Below, piece by piece: positions 52,876 to 62,102 of a DNA stretch of 64,000 bases. The position numbers and the translations under genes are program-made. Source of the DNA: JBJXHN01 sp046233135 (lineage in GTDB: Bacteria > Pseudomonadota > Alphaproteobacteria > Rhodospirillales > Rhodospirillaceae); NCBI GenBank assembly GCA_046233135.1, contig JBJXHN010000001.1, forward strand, positions 248,001-312,000. Reading direction: 5' to 3'. Under the pieces are notes generated by a model. That model saw nothing but the letters and a program-made list of their open reading frames with translations. It did no database searches and had not been told where the DNA came from. The stretch's first letter is position 1; the number at the start of each line of letters is the position of its first letter.

Positions 52876-54810
52876 ATGGAGCCAGAACCGGACGAACAGC
52901 CAAACGCATTGGCGGCCACCGGGACGGCGTTTACTTTAGGGTACGTGGGTATTCTTGTCGCCGTGATCGCCGTCATGACTCTCGCAGGGATCTGGCTGGC
53001 CGGTCATTACATCGACGCCCTGCAACGCCGGAAAGGGGAGGCCGCCGTTGCCGCCATGGTCGAAGGCGTGGCCGGCGTCGCTGAGCGGCTGAGGGGGGAT
53101 CTCAGCCTGATCCGTGCCGCACGGCGCCTGTACCCCGACATGATCACCCAGGATCTGATCCGGATTGCCCGCGAAGCCCAACCCGGCGTTCTGTTCGGGG
53201 GGGCCATCAGTGCCACCGAACTTGAAAAGCCCGGACCCTTGCCGGTGCCCTGGTCCACCATGGGACTGGAGGATGTGGTGCGTCAGACCGCCGTCGCCGA
53301 TCAGGCCATCGTCCTGATGCCGCCCCGGCTGCTGCGGGATGGCGGGGTGCTGCGGATGCCGGTACAGCCCGTGCTGTATGGCGGCGTCCGGCTGCCGGTC
53401 ACTCGCCAGCAGAAAGTGGCCGGGCTGGAAACCGGCATCGTTGTCCTCGGGATCGATCTGCGGCCGGTGTTCGAAACCATGCGCAGCACCGTCGCCAGCG
53501 CCGTCGCTGACGATCCGCTGCTCTATGTGGTGGATGCGGAGGGGCATTATCTGGTCCATCCGCTGCTGTCCAATGCCTACCAGGGGGAATTCGGCGAGGC
53601 GCCGGCCTTCCCGGTCGAGTTCCCCGCCCTGGCCCGCAAGCTGCTGGCCGGGGCCGGGAATGCCCCACCCGTTGCCCTGTCCGTCGTGCTGGAAGGCGAA
53701 GAAGGGAGCCATCGGGGCGCCTGGATCGCCGCCCGCCCCCTGCTGCTGGAAGGACAGCGGAGTCAGGAGATCGGCTGGGCCGTCGCCGTGGTCCCCCAGC
53801 CCGGGTTTGATCCGGCATTGGTCCCCGGCGTGCTGCTGGTGGCTTGCGCCCTGCTGATGCTCGGCTGGTCCGGGACTCTGTGGCTGCGGCGACAGATCAG
53901 CGGAACCGAAACCCAGGTGACCCGGCTGGCGGATATCCTGCGACGGATGCGCAGCCAGCCGGAGGGGACCCCACTCGATCAGGACAAGGACTTCATGGCC
54001 CTGGTCACCCGCACCGACGCGGTGGGCGAGGTGGCGCGGGTGGTCCGGGAAGACATGACCGACCTACAGGCCCTCGGCCGGTCCAACTTCGACTTGCGCG
54101 CCGAACTGACCGTGATCCTGGAAACGGTTCAGGACGCCGTGGTGGTGACCGACAGCAAGGGCACCATCCTGCTGTTCAACAGCGCGGCCGAGCGCCAGTT
54201 CGGCTGTGCGGCCTCTGACGCTATCGGCCGGGACGTGGGCATGCTGATGCCCACCAGCCTGGCCGAGCAGCACCACGCCTACATGGCCCGCTACCTGGAG
54301 TCCGGCGTCGGGTCGCTCGTGGGGTCAACGCGGGAGCTGCAGGGCCGCCGCTCCGACGGCAGCCTGTTCCCCATCCACCTGACCCTCAACCGTTTCGAAG
54401 CCCATGGCCAGCCCCGGTTCTGCGGCGCTGTGCGCGACCTGTCCCGGCGCCGGGCTTATGAGTCGCAAGTGGCCCGACTGGATTTCCTGGCCGGCTACGG
54501 GCGCGAAGAACTGCTGGTCTTCGATGGGGTGGAAATGGTGCTTTCCTTTGCCTCGCCGGCGTTCTCGGCCGCGATCGGCCGGCCGTTGTCGGAGGTGACG
54601 GGCCGGCCATTGACCAGTGTGCTGATCGGAACCTCCAACGCCGATCTGGTTCAGGCGCTGGCGCCCCTCGTTCAGGGACAGGCCACCCAGGTCAGCTTGC
54701 CCTGTCAGCTGCCCCGGCCCGAGACCGGTGGTCCGGCCTCGGTGTTTCTGGAAATCAGCTGCCTGGGGGAAGGCAACGTGCGGAGCTTCGTAGCCGTGGT
54801 GCGGCGATAA
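52876..54810 (+). CDS. Membrane-bound PAS sensor protein lacking an output domain
   Basis: A 644-residue protein. Helix 1 at ~20-42, a ~280-residue periplasmic sensor region, helix 2 at ~315-335, a linker, then a PAS domain (~415-530: TVILETVQDAVVVTDSKGTILLFNSAAERQFGC...RDLSRRRAYE) and a degenerate second PAS. It ends there: no kinase, GGDEF, EAL or methyl-accepting domain follows. ATG 52876 is favoured by AAGG eight bases upstream over GTG 52867. It ends 19 bp before the convergent NAGGN operon end. Confidence 0.8.
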   Translation: MEPEPDEQPNALAATGTAFTLGYVGILVAVIAVMTLAGIWLAGHYIDALQRRKGEAAVAAMVEGVAGVAERLRGDLSLIRAARRLYPDMITQDLIRIAREAQPGVLFGGAISATELEKPGPLPVPWSTMGLEDVVRQTAVADQAIVLMPPRLLRDGGVLRMPVQPVLYGGVRLPVTRQQKVAGLETGIVVLGIDLRPVFETMRSTVASAVADDPLLYVVDAEGHYLVHPLLSNAYQGEFGEAPAFPVEFPALARKLLAGAGNAPPVALSVVLEGEEGSHRGAWIAARPLLLEGQRSQEIGWAVAVVPQPGFDPALVPGVLLVACALLMLGWSGTLWLRRQISGTETQVTRLADILRRMRSQPEGTPLDQDKDFMALVTRTDAVGEVARVVREDMTDLQALGRSNFDLRAELTVILETVQDAVVVTDSKGTILLFNSAAERQFGCAASDAIGRDVGMLMPTSLAEQHHAYMARYLESGVGSLVGSTRELQGRRSDGSLFPIHLTLNRFEAHGQPRFCGAVRDLSRRRAYESQVARLDFLAGYGREELLVFDGVEMVLSFASPAFSAAIGRPLSEVTGRPLTSVLIGTSNADLVQALAPLVQGQATQVSLPCQLPRPETGGPASVFLEISCLGEGNVRSFVAVVRR

Positions 54811-54829
54811 AGTCGAAGGCGAGGCGGGA

Positions 54830-56029
54830 TCAGGTCGGTGTTTCGCCGCCCCCTTGGAGCTGCGGGTCGGGGAAGTCGCTGATCGGGCCGATGGCCCGGG
54901 TGTCGCGGCGGAACAGCGGGTCCGACTGCATATATTCCGCCAGCAACTGGGCCAGGGCGGTCAGCGAGCGGATATGGGTGCGCTCGTAGCCGTGGGACGC
55001 GTCGCAGGCGAAGCAGATCAGGGCCGTGCGGATGTCGTTGCCCGCTTCCAGGGCGCTGGCCGCATCGGACCGGTAATAGCGGAAAACATCGCGGCTGTGT
55101 TCGATGCCGTTGGAAATGGACAGGTCGATCAGCTTGTGGGTCAGGTGCCAGTCGAAGGGACCGCTGCTGTCCTGCATGGCGATGGTGACGCCAAATTCGC
55201 TGGTGTTCTGACCCGGGGCGATGGTGCCGTTGTCGATGGACACCATCTCGGCCACGTCCCCATGCAGGATGTGCGAAGCCCCCACGCCCACCTCTTCCGA
55301 GATGGTGAACAGCAGGTGGCAGTCCACGGGCAGGCGGGCGTTGGTCTCGTTGATTGCCTTGGCCGCGGCCAGGGCGGCGGCAACGCCGGCCTTGTCATCC
55401 AGGTGACGGGAGATGATGAAGCCGTTGTCGCAGAACTCCGGCTGGGGATCGATGGAGATGTGATCCCCCACGTTGATGCCCAGGTGCACCAGATCGTCGC
55501 GGTTATGCACCACCTCGTCCAGACGGACTTCGACGTTGGACCAGGCGCAGGGCTGGGTGTCGATCTCTGTGTTGTAGACGTGGCCGGAAGCCTTCAGCGG
55601 CAGGATGGAGCCGCGGAACAGGCGCGGTCCGTCAGAATAGATGGTAACCCGCGCCCCTTCGGCCATGCGCGCCGACCAGTAGCCGATGGGCACGACTTCC
55701 AGCCGGCCGTTGCTCTTCAGGCCCTTCACCATGGCCCCCAGGGTGTCCAGGTGGCTGATGATCGCCCGGTCGGGGCTGTAGCGCACACCGGGCAGGTTTG
55801 CCCGGATGGCGCCACGGCGGGTCAGTTCATAAGTGATCCCCAGCTGCTCCAGCTCCTCGGACACCACATGGACGATCCCGTCCGTCAGGCCCGACGGACT
55901 GGGGGTTTCCAGCAGGCGCTTCAGCACCCGCTGGAGATAGTCGGTGTCGATGGGCGTTTTCTTGTGCCCCACCTGGGGCTCCATGCCTTCACCGAGGACG
56001 TTCTTGGGGGGAGGGGCTTGGGTATTCAC
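54830..56029 (-). CDS. M42-family peptidase of the NAGGN system
   Basis: A 399-residue zinc peptidase-like protein that accompanies N-acetylglutaminylglutamine amide (NAGGN) synthesis genes. Metal-ligand motifs are visible: SHLDTLGAMV, SRHLDDKAGVAA, TISEEVGVGASH and the late Asp in SIDNG. It overlaps ngg by 4 bp and is last of the three-gene operon. It may turn over the osmolyte or a peptide precursor; this is not established. Confidence 0.92.
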   Translation of the reverse strand: MNTQAPPPKNVLGEGMEPQVGHKKTPIDTDYLQRVLKRLLETPSPSGLTDGIVHVVSEELEQLGITYELTRRGAIRANLPGVRYSPDRAIISHLDTLGAMVKGLKSNGRLEVVPIGYWSARMAEGARVTIYSDGPRLFRGSILPLKASGHVYNTEIDTQPCAWSNVEVRLDEVVHNRDDLVHLGINVGDHISIDPQPEFCDNGFIISRHLDDKAGVAAALAAAKAINETNARLPVDCHLLFTISEEVGVGASHILHGDVAEMVSIDNGTIAPGQNTSEFGVTIAMQDSSGPFDWHLTHKLIDLSISNGIEHSRDVFRYYRSDAASALEAGNDIRTALICFACDASHGYERTHIRSLTALAQLLAEYMQSDPLFRRDTRAIGPISDFPDPQLQGGGETPT

Positions 56030-57804
56030 GTATCCATCCGTTGTTCTGCTGGCGGGGCGAACCGCGTTTGGGGGAACAGCAGGTCAATGAACCGCTCGGC
56101 CGTTGGTTGCGGTTCGTGGTTGGCCAGACCGGGTCTTTCGTTGGCTTCGATGATAACATGGTCCGGTCCCGTAACCGAAGGTACCAGAAAGTCTAAACCA
56201 ACGACTGGGATATCCAGCACCTGGGCTGCCCGCACCGCAGAGTCAACCAGCGCCCGGTGCAATCGGTCCGTCACGTCATGGATTGTGCCCCCCGTATGCA
56301 GGTTGGCGGTCTTGCGCACCGCCAGCATATGGCTTTCCGGCAGCACCTGATCCATTTCGTATCCGGCCAGGCGCACCACCCGCTCGGTTTCCGCATCCAG
56401 CGGAATGGTGCTCTCGCCCCCCGTAGCCGCCGCGCGGCGCCGGCTGAGCTTTTCGATCATGTCTCGGATGGTATGGCGGCCGTCCCCGGTGATCCGGGGC
56501 GGCTTGCGCACGGCGGCGGCCACCACCTTGAAGTCGATGACGATGATGCGCAGGTCGTCGCCCTTCACGAACTGCTCCAGGATGACCGTGTCGCAGAAGG
56601 CCCGGGCCGCGTCGATGGCGTTGCGCAGTTCATCGGCGCCGGTGACATCGACGCTGATCCCCTTGCCCTGCTCGCCGCGCGCCGGCTTGACCACCACCGA
56701 CCCGTGCTGGGCCAGGAAGACCTGGGCGGTGTCGTCATCGGTGACGGCGATCTGGTCGGGGACGCTGAGGCCGGCGGTTTCCAGCAGTCGGCGGGTGACC
56801 TGCTTGTCGTCGCAGCGGCTCATGGCGACGGCGCTGGTCATCTCCGACAGGCTTTCCCGGCAGGTGATCGACCGGCCGCCGAAGGTCAGGGTGAAATAAC
56901 CGGCCTCGGCATCCACCACGTCCACATGAATGCCGCGCCGCCGCGCCTCTTCGGTGATGATGCGGGCATAGGGGTTGAGGCCGGTGTCGTAGGCCGGGCC
57001 GATGAACAGCTTCTCGTTGATGCTGTTCTTGTTCTTCAGCACGAACACCGGCACCTGCACGAAGCCCAGCTTCTGATAGAGGGCGATGGCCTGGTCGTTG
57101 TCGTGCATCACCGACAGGTCCATGAAGTCCCGTCCGCGTGCCTGGTAGTGCTCGGCCAGGCGGCGGACCAGGGTCTCGCCTACACCGGGCAGCTGACATT
57201 GGGGGTCGACGGCCAGAGCCCACAGGCTGGACCCGTTGTCCGGATCATTGATGGCGTGCTTGTGGTCCACCCCGGTGACCACGCCGACCACGGCCTTGGA
57301 GGCGTTATCCTCGGCCACCAGATAGGTCAGGGTCGGGGCATTGCGGTTGCGCCAGATGAAGCCCTTGTAGGGCGGGACCATGCCGCGGGAGCGGTAGATC
57401 CGTTCGGCGGAATCCTCGTCCGACAGGTTCTCGACAAACCGCACGGTATAAGGCGACGGCCCCGTATCGGCGCGCTTCTCGTAATCCTTGAACCACAGCC
57501 GGAAGGTATGGCTGGGGTCCAGGAACAGTTCCTGCGGGGCCAGCGACAGCACCACGTGGGGATCGCGCAGATAGATGGCGATATCCCGCCGTCCGGGCCG
57601 CTCGTCGCGCAGGGCGTCGGCAATGGTCTGCCCGTCGCGGAAGGTCTGGCCGAAAATCAGCCGCCCCCAGCCGCAGTCCAGGATCACGTTGTCCTTCATC
57701 TGGCGCCGGGCGGCGCCGGGAAGATCGCCCCAGGTCCTCAGTGACGCCATGTCGCTGAAATGCTTGCTGGGAAAGGGGATGGCCTCGGCTTTTTCCTCGC
57801 TCAT
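56026..57804 (-). CDS. ngg: N-acetylglutaminylglutamine synthetase (GNAT plus ATP-grasp)
   Basis: A 592-residue fusion that acetylates and joins glutamines to give N-acetylglutaminylglutamine. The GNAT domain spans ~110-270 (AVDPQCQLPGVGETLVRRL) and the ATP-grasp domain ~330-585 (VVKPARGEQGKGISVDV, EQFVKGDDLRIIVID, IIEANERPGL). It precedes the M42 peptidase gene and follows asnO by 3 bp. The product is an osmoprotectant dipeptide, so osmotic induction is expected. Confidence 0.95.
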   Translation of the reverse strand: MSEEKAEAIPFPSKHFSDMASLRTWGDLPGAARRQMKDNVILDCGWGRLIFGQTFRDGQTIADALRDERPGRRDIAIYLRDPHVVLSLAPQELFLDPSHTFRLWFKDYEKRADTGPSPYTVRFVENLSDEDSAERIYRSRGMVPPYKGFIWRNRNAPTLTYLVAEDNASKAVVGVVTGVDHKHAINDPDNGSSLWALAVDPQCQLPGVGETLVRRLAEHYQARGRDFMDLSVMHDNDQAIALYQKLGFVQVPVFVLKNKNSINEKLFIGPAYDTGLNPYARIITEEARRRGIHVDVVDAEAGYFTLTFGGRSITCRESLSEMTSAVAMSRCDDKQVTRRLLETAGLSVPDQIAVTDDDTAQVFLAQHGSVVVKPARGEQGKGISVDVTGADELRNAIDAARAFCDTVILEQFVKGDDLRIIVIDFKVVAAAVRKPPRITGDGRHTIRDMIEKLSRRRAAATGGESTIPLDAETERVVRLAGYEMDQVLPESHMLAVRKTANLHTGGTIHDVTDRLHRALVDSAVRAAQVLDIPVVGLDFLVPSVTGPDHVIIEANERPGLANHEPQPTAERFIDLLFPQTRFAPPAEQRMDT

Positions 57805-57807
57805 CGC

Positions 57808-59580
57808 CTACACTCCGTGGGTCTGCAGCCAGAGTTCCAAAAGGGCGACCTGCCAGAGCCGGGAGCCCCGCAGCGGCGTAATGTGCTCCTTCGGCGCCGA
57901 CAGCAGCATGTCCACATAGGGACGCTGGAAGATGCCGCGCTGGCGGGCGACGGTGCTGTCCAGGGTATCGCGCACCATCTCCAGGTACGGCCCTTCGATG
58001 TATTTCAGGGCCGGCACCGGGAAGTAGCCCTTGGGACGGTCGATGACCTCGTTGGGGATCACCTTGCGCGCGCCTTCCTTCAGAATCCACTTGCCCTCGT
58101 CGCGCACTTTCAGTTCGGCGGGAACGCGGCCGGCCAGTTCCACCAGTTCGTGGTCGAGGAAAGGCACCCGGGCTTCCAGGCCCCAGGCCATGGTCATGCT
58201 GTCCACCCGCTTCACCGGGTCGTCCACCAGCATGATGGTGGTGTCCATGCGCAGCGCCTTGTCCACCGGGCGCGATGCACCGGGGCGTCCGAAATGCTCG
58301 GCGATGAAGGACAGGCTGAAGTCCTGGCTCATCATGTCGGGCATCAGCGCCCCGCCCAGGGCTTCGTGGCTCTGGTCGCAGAAGACCTTGGCGTAATCCT
58401 TCACCGGATCGGTGCTGTTCAGCAACGGTGGGTACCAGTGATAGCCGCCGAAGACCTCGTCGGCGCCCTGGCCGCTTTGCACCACCTTCACATGCCTGGC
58501 AACCTCCTGGGACAGCAGGAAGAAGCCGACGTTGTCATAGGACACCATGGGCTCGTTCATGGCCTGGAAGGTGCGGGGCAGGGTATCAAGCAGCTTGGCC
58601 GAGGGCACGAAGATGCGGTGATGTTCGGTGGCGAAGCGCTCGGCGACGATGTCCGAGTACTGGAACTCGTCGCCCTTCTCGCCGCCCGCCGCTTCGAACC
58701 CCACCGAGAAGGTTTGCAGGCCCGTCTGACCGGCTTCGGCCAGCAGGCCGGTGATCAGGCTGGAATCGAGACCGCCCGACAGCAGCACGCCCACCGGAAC
58801 ATCGGCGACCAGCCGGCGTTTCACGGCGGTGCGGAGGGACTCCATCACCCGCTCTTCCCAATCCGCCTCGGTCAGATTGGCGTCGGCCGGGTCCGCCTCC
58901 ACGGTCAGGGTCCAATAGGTCTGTTCGGTGCGCCGGCCATCCGGTTCGAAGGTCACCACGGTGGCCGGCGGCACCTTGCGCACACCGCGCAGGATGGTCA
59001 TGGGGGCCGGCACCACCGCGTGGAAGGTCATGTAGTGGTGCAGCGCCTGGGGATCGATGGAGGTGTCCACATCCCCGGCCGCCAGGATCGCCGGCAGCGA
59101 CGAGGCAAAGCGCAGCCGGCTGCCCTGTTCGGAAATGTACAGTGGCTTGATGCCCAGCCGGTCGCGCGCCATCACCAGTCGGCCGCTGTCACGCTCGCGG
59201 ATGGCAAAGGCAAACATGCCATGGAAATGCTGGACGCAATCCGCGCCCCAGTGGTGATAGGCCTTCAGGATGACTTCCGTATCACCGTGGGAGAAGAAGG
59301 AATATCCAGCTCCTTCAAGCTCTTTCCGTAGCTCCTTGTAATTGTAGATGCAGCCGTTGAAGGCAATGGTCAGGCCCAGGGCGGAATCGACCATGGGCTG
59401 CTGGGCGTTTTCGGAAAGGTCGATGATTTTCAGCCGCCGGTGGCCGAAGGCCGCCGACCCCTGGCCCCACGCCCCGGCACTGTCGGGGCCGCGCGGGGCC
59501 ATGGTGTCCATCATGGCGGAGACCGCCACCGTTGAAGCCAAGCTGCCGTCGAATCGCACTTCGCCGCAAATTCCGCACAT
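57808..59580 (-). CDS. asnO: N-acetylglutaminylglutamine amidotransferase (asparagine-synthetase family)
   Basis: A 590-residue class B asparagine-synthetase homologue that amidates the dipeptide to NAGGN. Unlike the lasso cyclase in this window, it keeps the N-terminal Cys2 (MCGICGEV), so it should use glutamine. The ATP loop is LLSGGLDSSLITG near residue 263. It is first in the asnO-ngg-peptidase operon. Confidence 0.95.
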   Translation of the reverse strand: MCGICGEVRFDGSLASTVAVSAMMDTMAPRGPDSAGAWGQGSAAFGHRRLKIIDLSENAQQPMVDSALGLTIAFNGCIYNYKELRKELEGAGYSFFSHGDTEVILKAYHHWGADCVQHFHGMFAFAIRERDSGRLVMARDRLGIKPLYISEQGSRLRFASSLPAILAAGDVDTSIDPQALHHYMTFHAVVPAPMTILRGVRKVPPATVVTFEPDGRRTEQTYWTLTVEADPADANLTEADWEERVMESLRTAVKRRLVADVPVGVLLSGGLDSSLITGLLAEAGQTGLQTFSVGFEAAGGEKGDEFQYSDIVAERFATEHHRIFVPSAKLLDTLPRTFQAMNEPMVSYDNVGFFLLSQEVARHVKVVQSGQGADEVFGGYHWYPPLLNSTDPVKDYAKVFCDQSHEALGGALMPDMMSQDFSLSFIAEHFGRPGASRPVDKALRMDTTIMLVDDPVKRVDSMTMAWGLEARVPFLDHELVELAGRVPAELKVRDEGKWILKEGARKVIPNEVIDRPKGYFPVPALKYIEGPYLEMVRDTLDSTVARQRGIFQRPYVDMLLSAPKEHITPLRGSRLWQVALLELWLQTHGV

Positions 59581-60231
59581 GCTTTCAGTTCGCTTCCGTC
59601 TGTGATGAGTAACTGCGTCGGGGGGAGCAGGGCGCCGTGTCAGGCAGCCCGAAAGAGACTAATGCCCGTACCAGGGTTCGGGATGCACGATCCCCGCCAC
59701 AGCGGGGCCGCTCCGTTCCGGCATCCCTCCGGCAGAGGGGGGCGGGCAGGGTCTTCGGTTCCGGCCCAAGAGCGGGCCGGGGCGGTGGTGGCCTCAAGAT
59801 CATTCGGGATTGTACCCGAAAGTCTATTCGGGATGAAACCCGAAAGGAGGTCCTCCACATGGTCTTGCTCGGGTTGTCGTGACCCACGCGGGTCGCCCCC
59901 CAAATCAATGAAAAACCGTCGAATAGAATAGGGATGTTACCCCCCAGATGCAACCTCTTACCCATGACGCCTCTGTCACCCCGGTGAAATGGGATAATTT
60001 CGATGATAAAAGCCCGTATTCGCCATTGTCTGGCAAGTTAACCATTTTTTTAATGAGTGGACTGGGAGTGATGGGACTTTGTGTCTAGAATTTTTGGTCC
60101 TTTAGGGCATGGTTTCGGAATGTTTGGGAAAGCAGAAAAAAGCGGATCACTTGACCGGGCGGGCCGTTTCGGGCATCCCCTGATCGGACCGAATGTCGGA
60201 TGGGGCGGGATGGGGTGAGAGGACGGGCTTG
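59581..60231. other. Intergenic region upstream of asnO and the diguanylate cyclase gene
   Basis: About 650 bp between divergent operons. The central feature is a pair of tandem palindromes (59803-59844, listed separately) followed by AAAGGAGG and a possible seven-codon frame ATGGTCTTG...TGA (59859-59882). The right half (59900-60200) is AT-richer with T-runs and no coding frame. A longer frame (59637-59882, plus) ends at the same stop but looks non-coding. Confidence 0.5.
59803..59844. promoter_or_regulatory. Tandem TTCGGG-N6-CCCGAA palindromes upstream of asnO
   Basis: TTCGGG-N6-CCCGAA occurs at 59803-59820 and again at 59827-59844, with identical arms and centres 24 bp apart. Each could bind a dimeric regulator or form a hairpin in RNA. 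They lie 220-265 bp upstream of the asnO start and about 390 bp before the plus-strand diguanylate cyclase gene. Confidence 0.6.
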
Positions 60232-61572
60232 ATGCTCTTCGAGCGTGCAATCGAAGTTCTGGTGGTCGAGGATAATCCGGGGGATAGCCGCCTGATCGAG
60301 ATCCAGCTCGCCGACGAGCTGGACATGCGCTTCACCGTCCGCGTGGCCCCGACCTTGGCCGATGCGCTGTCCATCCTGAAGACGCAGGCGGTCGATGCGG
60401 TGCTGCTCGACCTGTTTCTGCCCGACAGCCGGGGGATCGAGACGCTGAAGGCCGTGCGGGGAATCACCGATGACACGCCGGTGGTGGTCCTGTCCGGCCT
60501 GGATGACGCGGAAGTGGCCCTGAAGGCCGTCGGGCAGGGCGCCCAGGACTATCTGGTGAAGGGCAAGGGCGACGGAGAGGTGCTGCGCCGTTCCATCCTT
60601 TATGCCATGGAGCGGGAGCGGATCCGCCGCCGCATGGTGCTGGCCGAGGCGGCCTTCGGGAACGCCGATACGGGCATGATCGTGACGGACTCCCGGGGTG
60701 TCGTGGTGCGGGTCAATCCGGCTTTTCTAGACGTCACCGGCTATGCGGAAGACGAAGTGGTGGGCCGGGAAGCCGGCGTTCTGCGCTCCGATGTCCATGA
60801 CGAGGACTTCTACAAGGCCCTGTGGGCCGACCTGAAGGCCAAGGGCGCCTGGGAAGGCGAGGTCTGGAACCGCCGCCGCAACGGTGAGATCTATCCGGAG
60901 TGGGTGCGGCTGAACACGGTGCTGGATCCCTCCGGCGGGGTGGCGGGCTATGTGGGGGTGTTTTCCGACGTCACCTTCCGCCGCCGGGCCGAAGAGGAAC
61001 TGGTGCGCCAGGCCACCACGGATCCGCTGACCGGGCTGGTGAACCGGGCGCTGTTCCAGCGGCTGCTGGTATCGGGTATCGAACGGGCGGTCCGGTACGG
61101 GCGGCTGTTCTGCGTGCTGTTCGTCGATCTGGACGGCTTCAAGAAGGTCAACGACGACATGGGGCACGAGGCGGGAGATGTCCTGCTGAAGGAAGTGGCC
61201 CGCCGCCTCCGCCGGGCCGTGCGGTCCTCGGACGAGGTGGCGCGGCTGGGGGGCGACGAGTTCACGGTGCTGCTGTCGGAAGTGCGGACCGCCGAAGATG
61301 CGGAGACCGTGGCGACGAAGGTGGTGGACGCCCTCGCCGAACCCTATACGGTACAGGGGGCGACCATTCCCGTTTCAGGCAGCGTCGGCATCGCCTTGTG
61401 TCCCGACGATGGAACGGATGCGGATACGGTGATGAGGGCGGCGGACGAAGCGATGTATGCTGCAAAGCGGGCAGGACGCAGTGTCTGGCGCCGGGCCGGC
61501 CGGCCGGAAACGGTGCCGGCTGCGGACGGGGTGGCGGAACGCCCCCAAGAATTGGGCCGAAATAATGGATGA
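60232..61572 (+). CDS. Response regulator diguanylate cyclase (REC-PAS-GGDEF)
   Basis: A 446-residue cytoplasmic enzyme making cyclic di-GMP. Receiver domain residues 1-~125 with acceptor Asp60 (AVLLDLFLPDSRG); PAS ~135-255; GGDEF ~270-430 with an intact GGDEF at 340-344 and an RSSD inhibitory site five residues before it, so product feedback is likely. ATG 60232 follows AGAGGA; an upstream ATG (60193) is less likely. No EAL domain. It overlaps or abuts the single-domain regulator gene, suggesting a phosphorelay pair. Confidence 0.93.
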   Translation: MLFERAIEVLVVEDNPGDSRLIEIQLADELDMRFTVRVAPTLADALSILKTQAVDAVLLDLFLPDSRGIETLKAVRGITDDTPVVVLSGLDDAEVALKAVGQGAQDYLVKGKGDGEVLRRSILYAMERERIRRRMVLAEAAFGNADTGMIVTDSRGVVVRVNPAFLDVTGYAEDEVVGREAGVLRSDVHDEDFYKALWADLKAKGAWEGEVWNRRRNGEIYPEWVRLNTVLDPSGGVAGYVGVFSDVTFRRRAEEELVRQATTDPLTGLVNRALFQRLLVSGIERAVRYGRLFCVLFVDLDGFKKVNDDMGHEAGDVLLKEVARRLRRAVRSSDEVARLGGDEFTVLLSEVRTAEDAETVATKVVDALAEPYTVQGATIPVSGSVGIALCPDDGTDADTVMRAADEAMYAAKRAGRSVWRRAGRPETVPAADGVAERPQELGRNNG

Positions 61573-61585
61573 AGGCTGGGAAACG

Positions 61586-62005
61586 ATGGACATCTTGCTG
61601 GTCGAAGACAATCCGGGCGATGCCCGCCTGGCGTCCGAAGCGTTCAAGGAAGGAGGGCTGCCCACCCAGCTGCACGTGGTGCAGGACGGGATCGAGGCCA
61701 TGGCCTTCCTGCGGAGGGAGCCCCAGTACGCCGGGGTTCCCCGGCCCAGCCTGGTGCTGCTGGACCTGAACCTGCCGCGCAAGGACGGGCGGGAGGTTCT
61801 GGCGGAACTGAAGGAAGATCCTGACCTGAAGCGCATTCCGGTGATCGTCCTGACCACGTCACAGGCCGAGGCGGACATCATGCGCAGCTACGAACTGCAC
61901 GCCAACTGCTACATCGTCAAGCCGGTGGACTTCGATCAGTTCATCGAAGTGGTGCGCGGGATCGAACAGTTCTGGTGCACGTTGGTCAAGCTGCCGCCCC
62001 ACTGA
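61586..62005 (+). CDS. Single-domain response regulator (Rcp1-like)
   Basis: A 139-residue receiver-only protein. Acidic pocket LLVEDNPGDARL, acceptor Asp60 (LVLLDLNLPRKDG), Thr in VLTTSQAEAD and Lys in YIVKPVDFDQF mark the Rcp1 subgroup, often partnered with phytochrome-type or orphan kinases. ATG 61586 fits the family start; ATG 61565 would overlap the cyclase stop and is possible. No partner kinase lies next to it. Confidence 0.9.
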   Translation: MDILLVEDNPGDARLASEAFKEGGLPTQLHVVQDGIEAMAFLRREPQYAGVPRPSLVLLDLNLPRKDGREVLAELKEDPDLKRIPVIVLTTSQAEADIMRSYELHANCYIVKPVDFDQFIEVVRGIEQFWCTLVKLPPH

Positions 62006-62011
62006 TATCAG

Positions 62012-62042
62012 GCCGCCCCGGTCTGGACCGCGCCGGGGCGGC
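62012..62042 (+). terminator. GC-rich hairpin after the response regulator gene
   Basis: GCCGCCCCGG and CCGGGGCGGC form a perfect 10-bp stem with an 11-base loop, starting 6 bp after the stop. No U-tract follows, so termination strength is uncertain. Confidence 0.5.
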
Positions 62043-62102
62043 TCGGCCAGAGTCCGCCTCTGCCCCTCCATAGAATGACAGAAATCGACGAGAGGACACC
62101 TG

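Noticed and set aside
60034..60056. CtrA box before the diguanylate cyclase gene
   Set aside because: TTAA...TTAA occurs in GTTAACCATTTTTTTAATG, but the gap is 8, not the 7 bases CtrA needs, and the spacer is a simple T-run.
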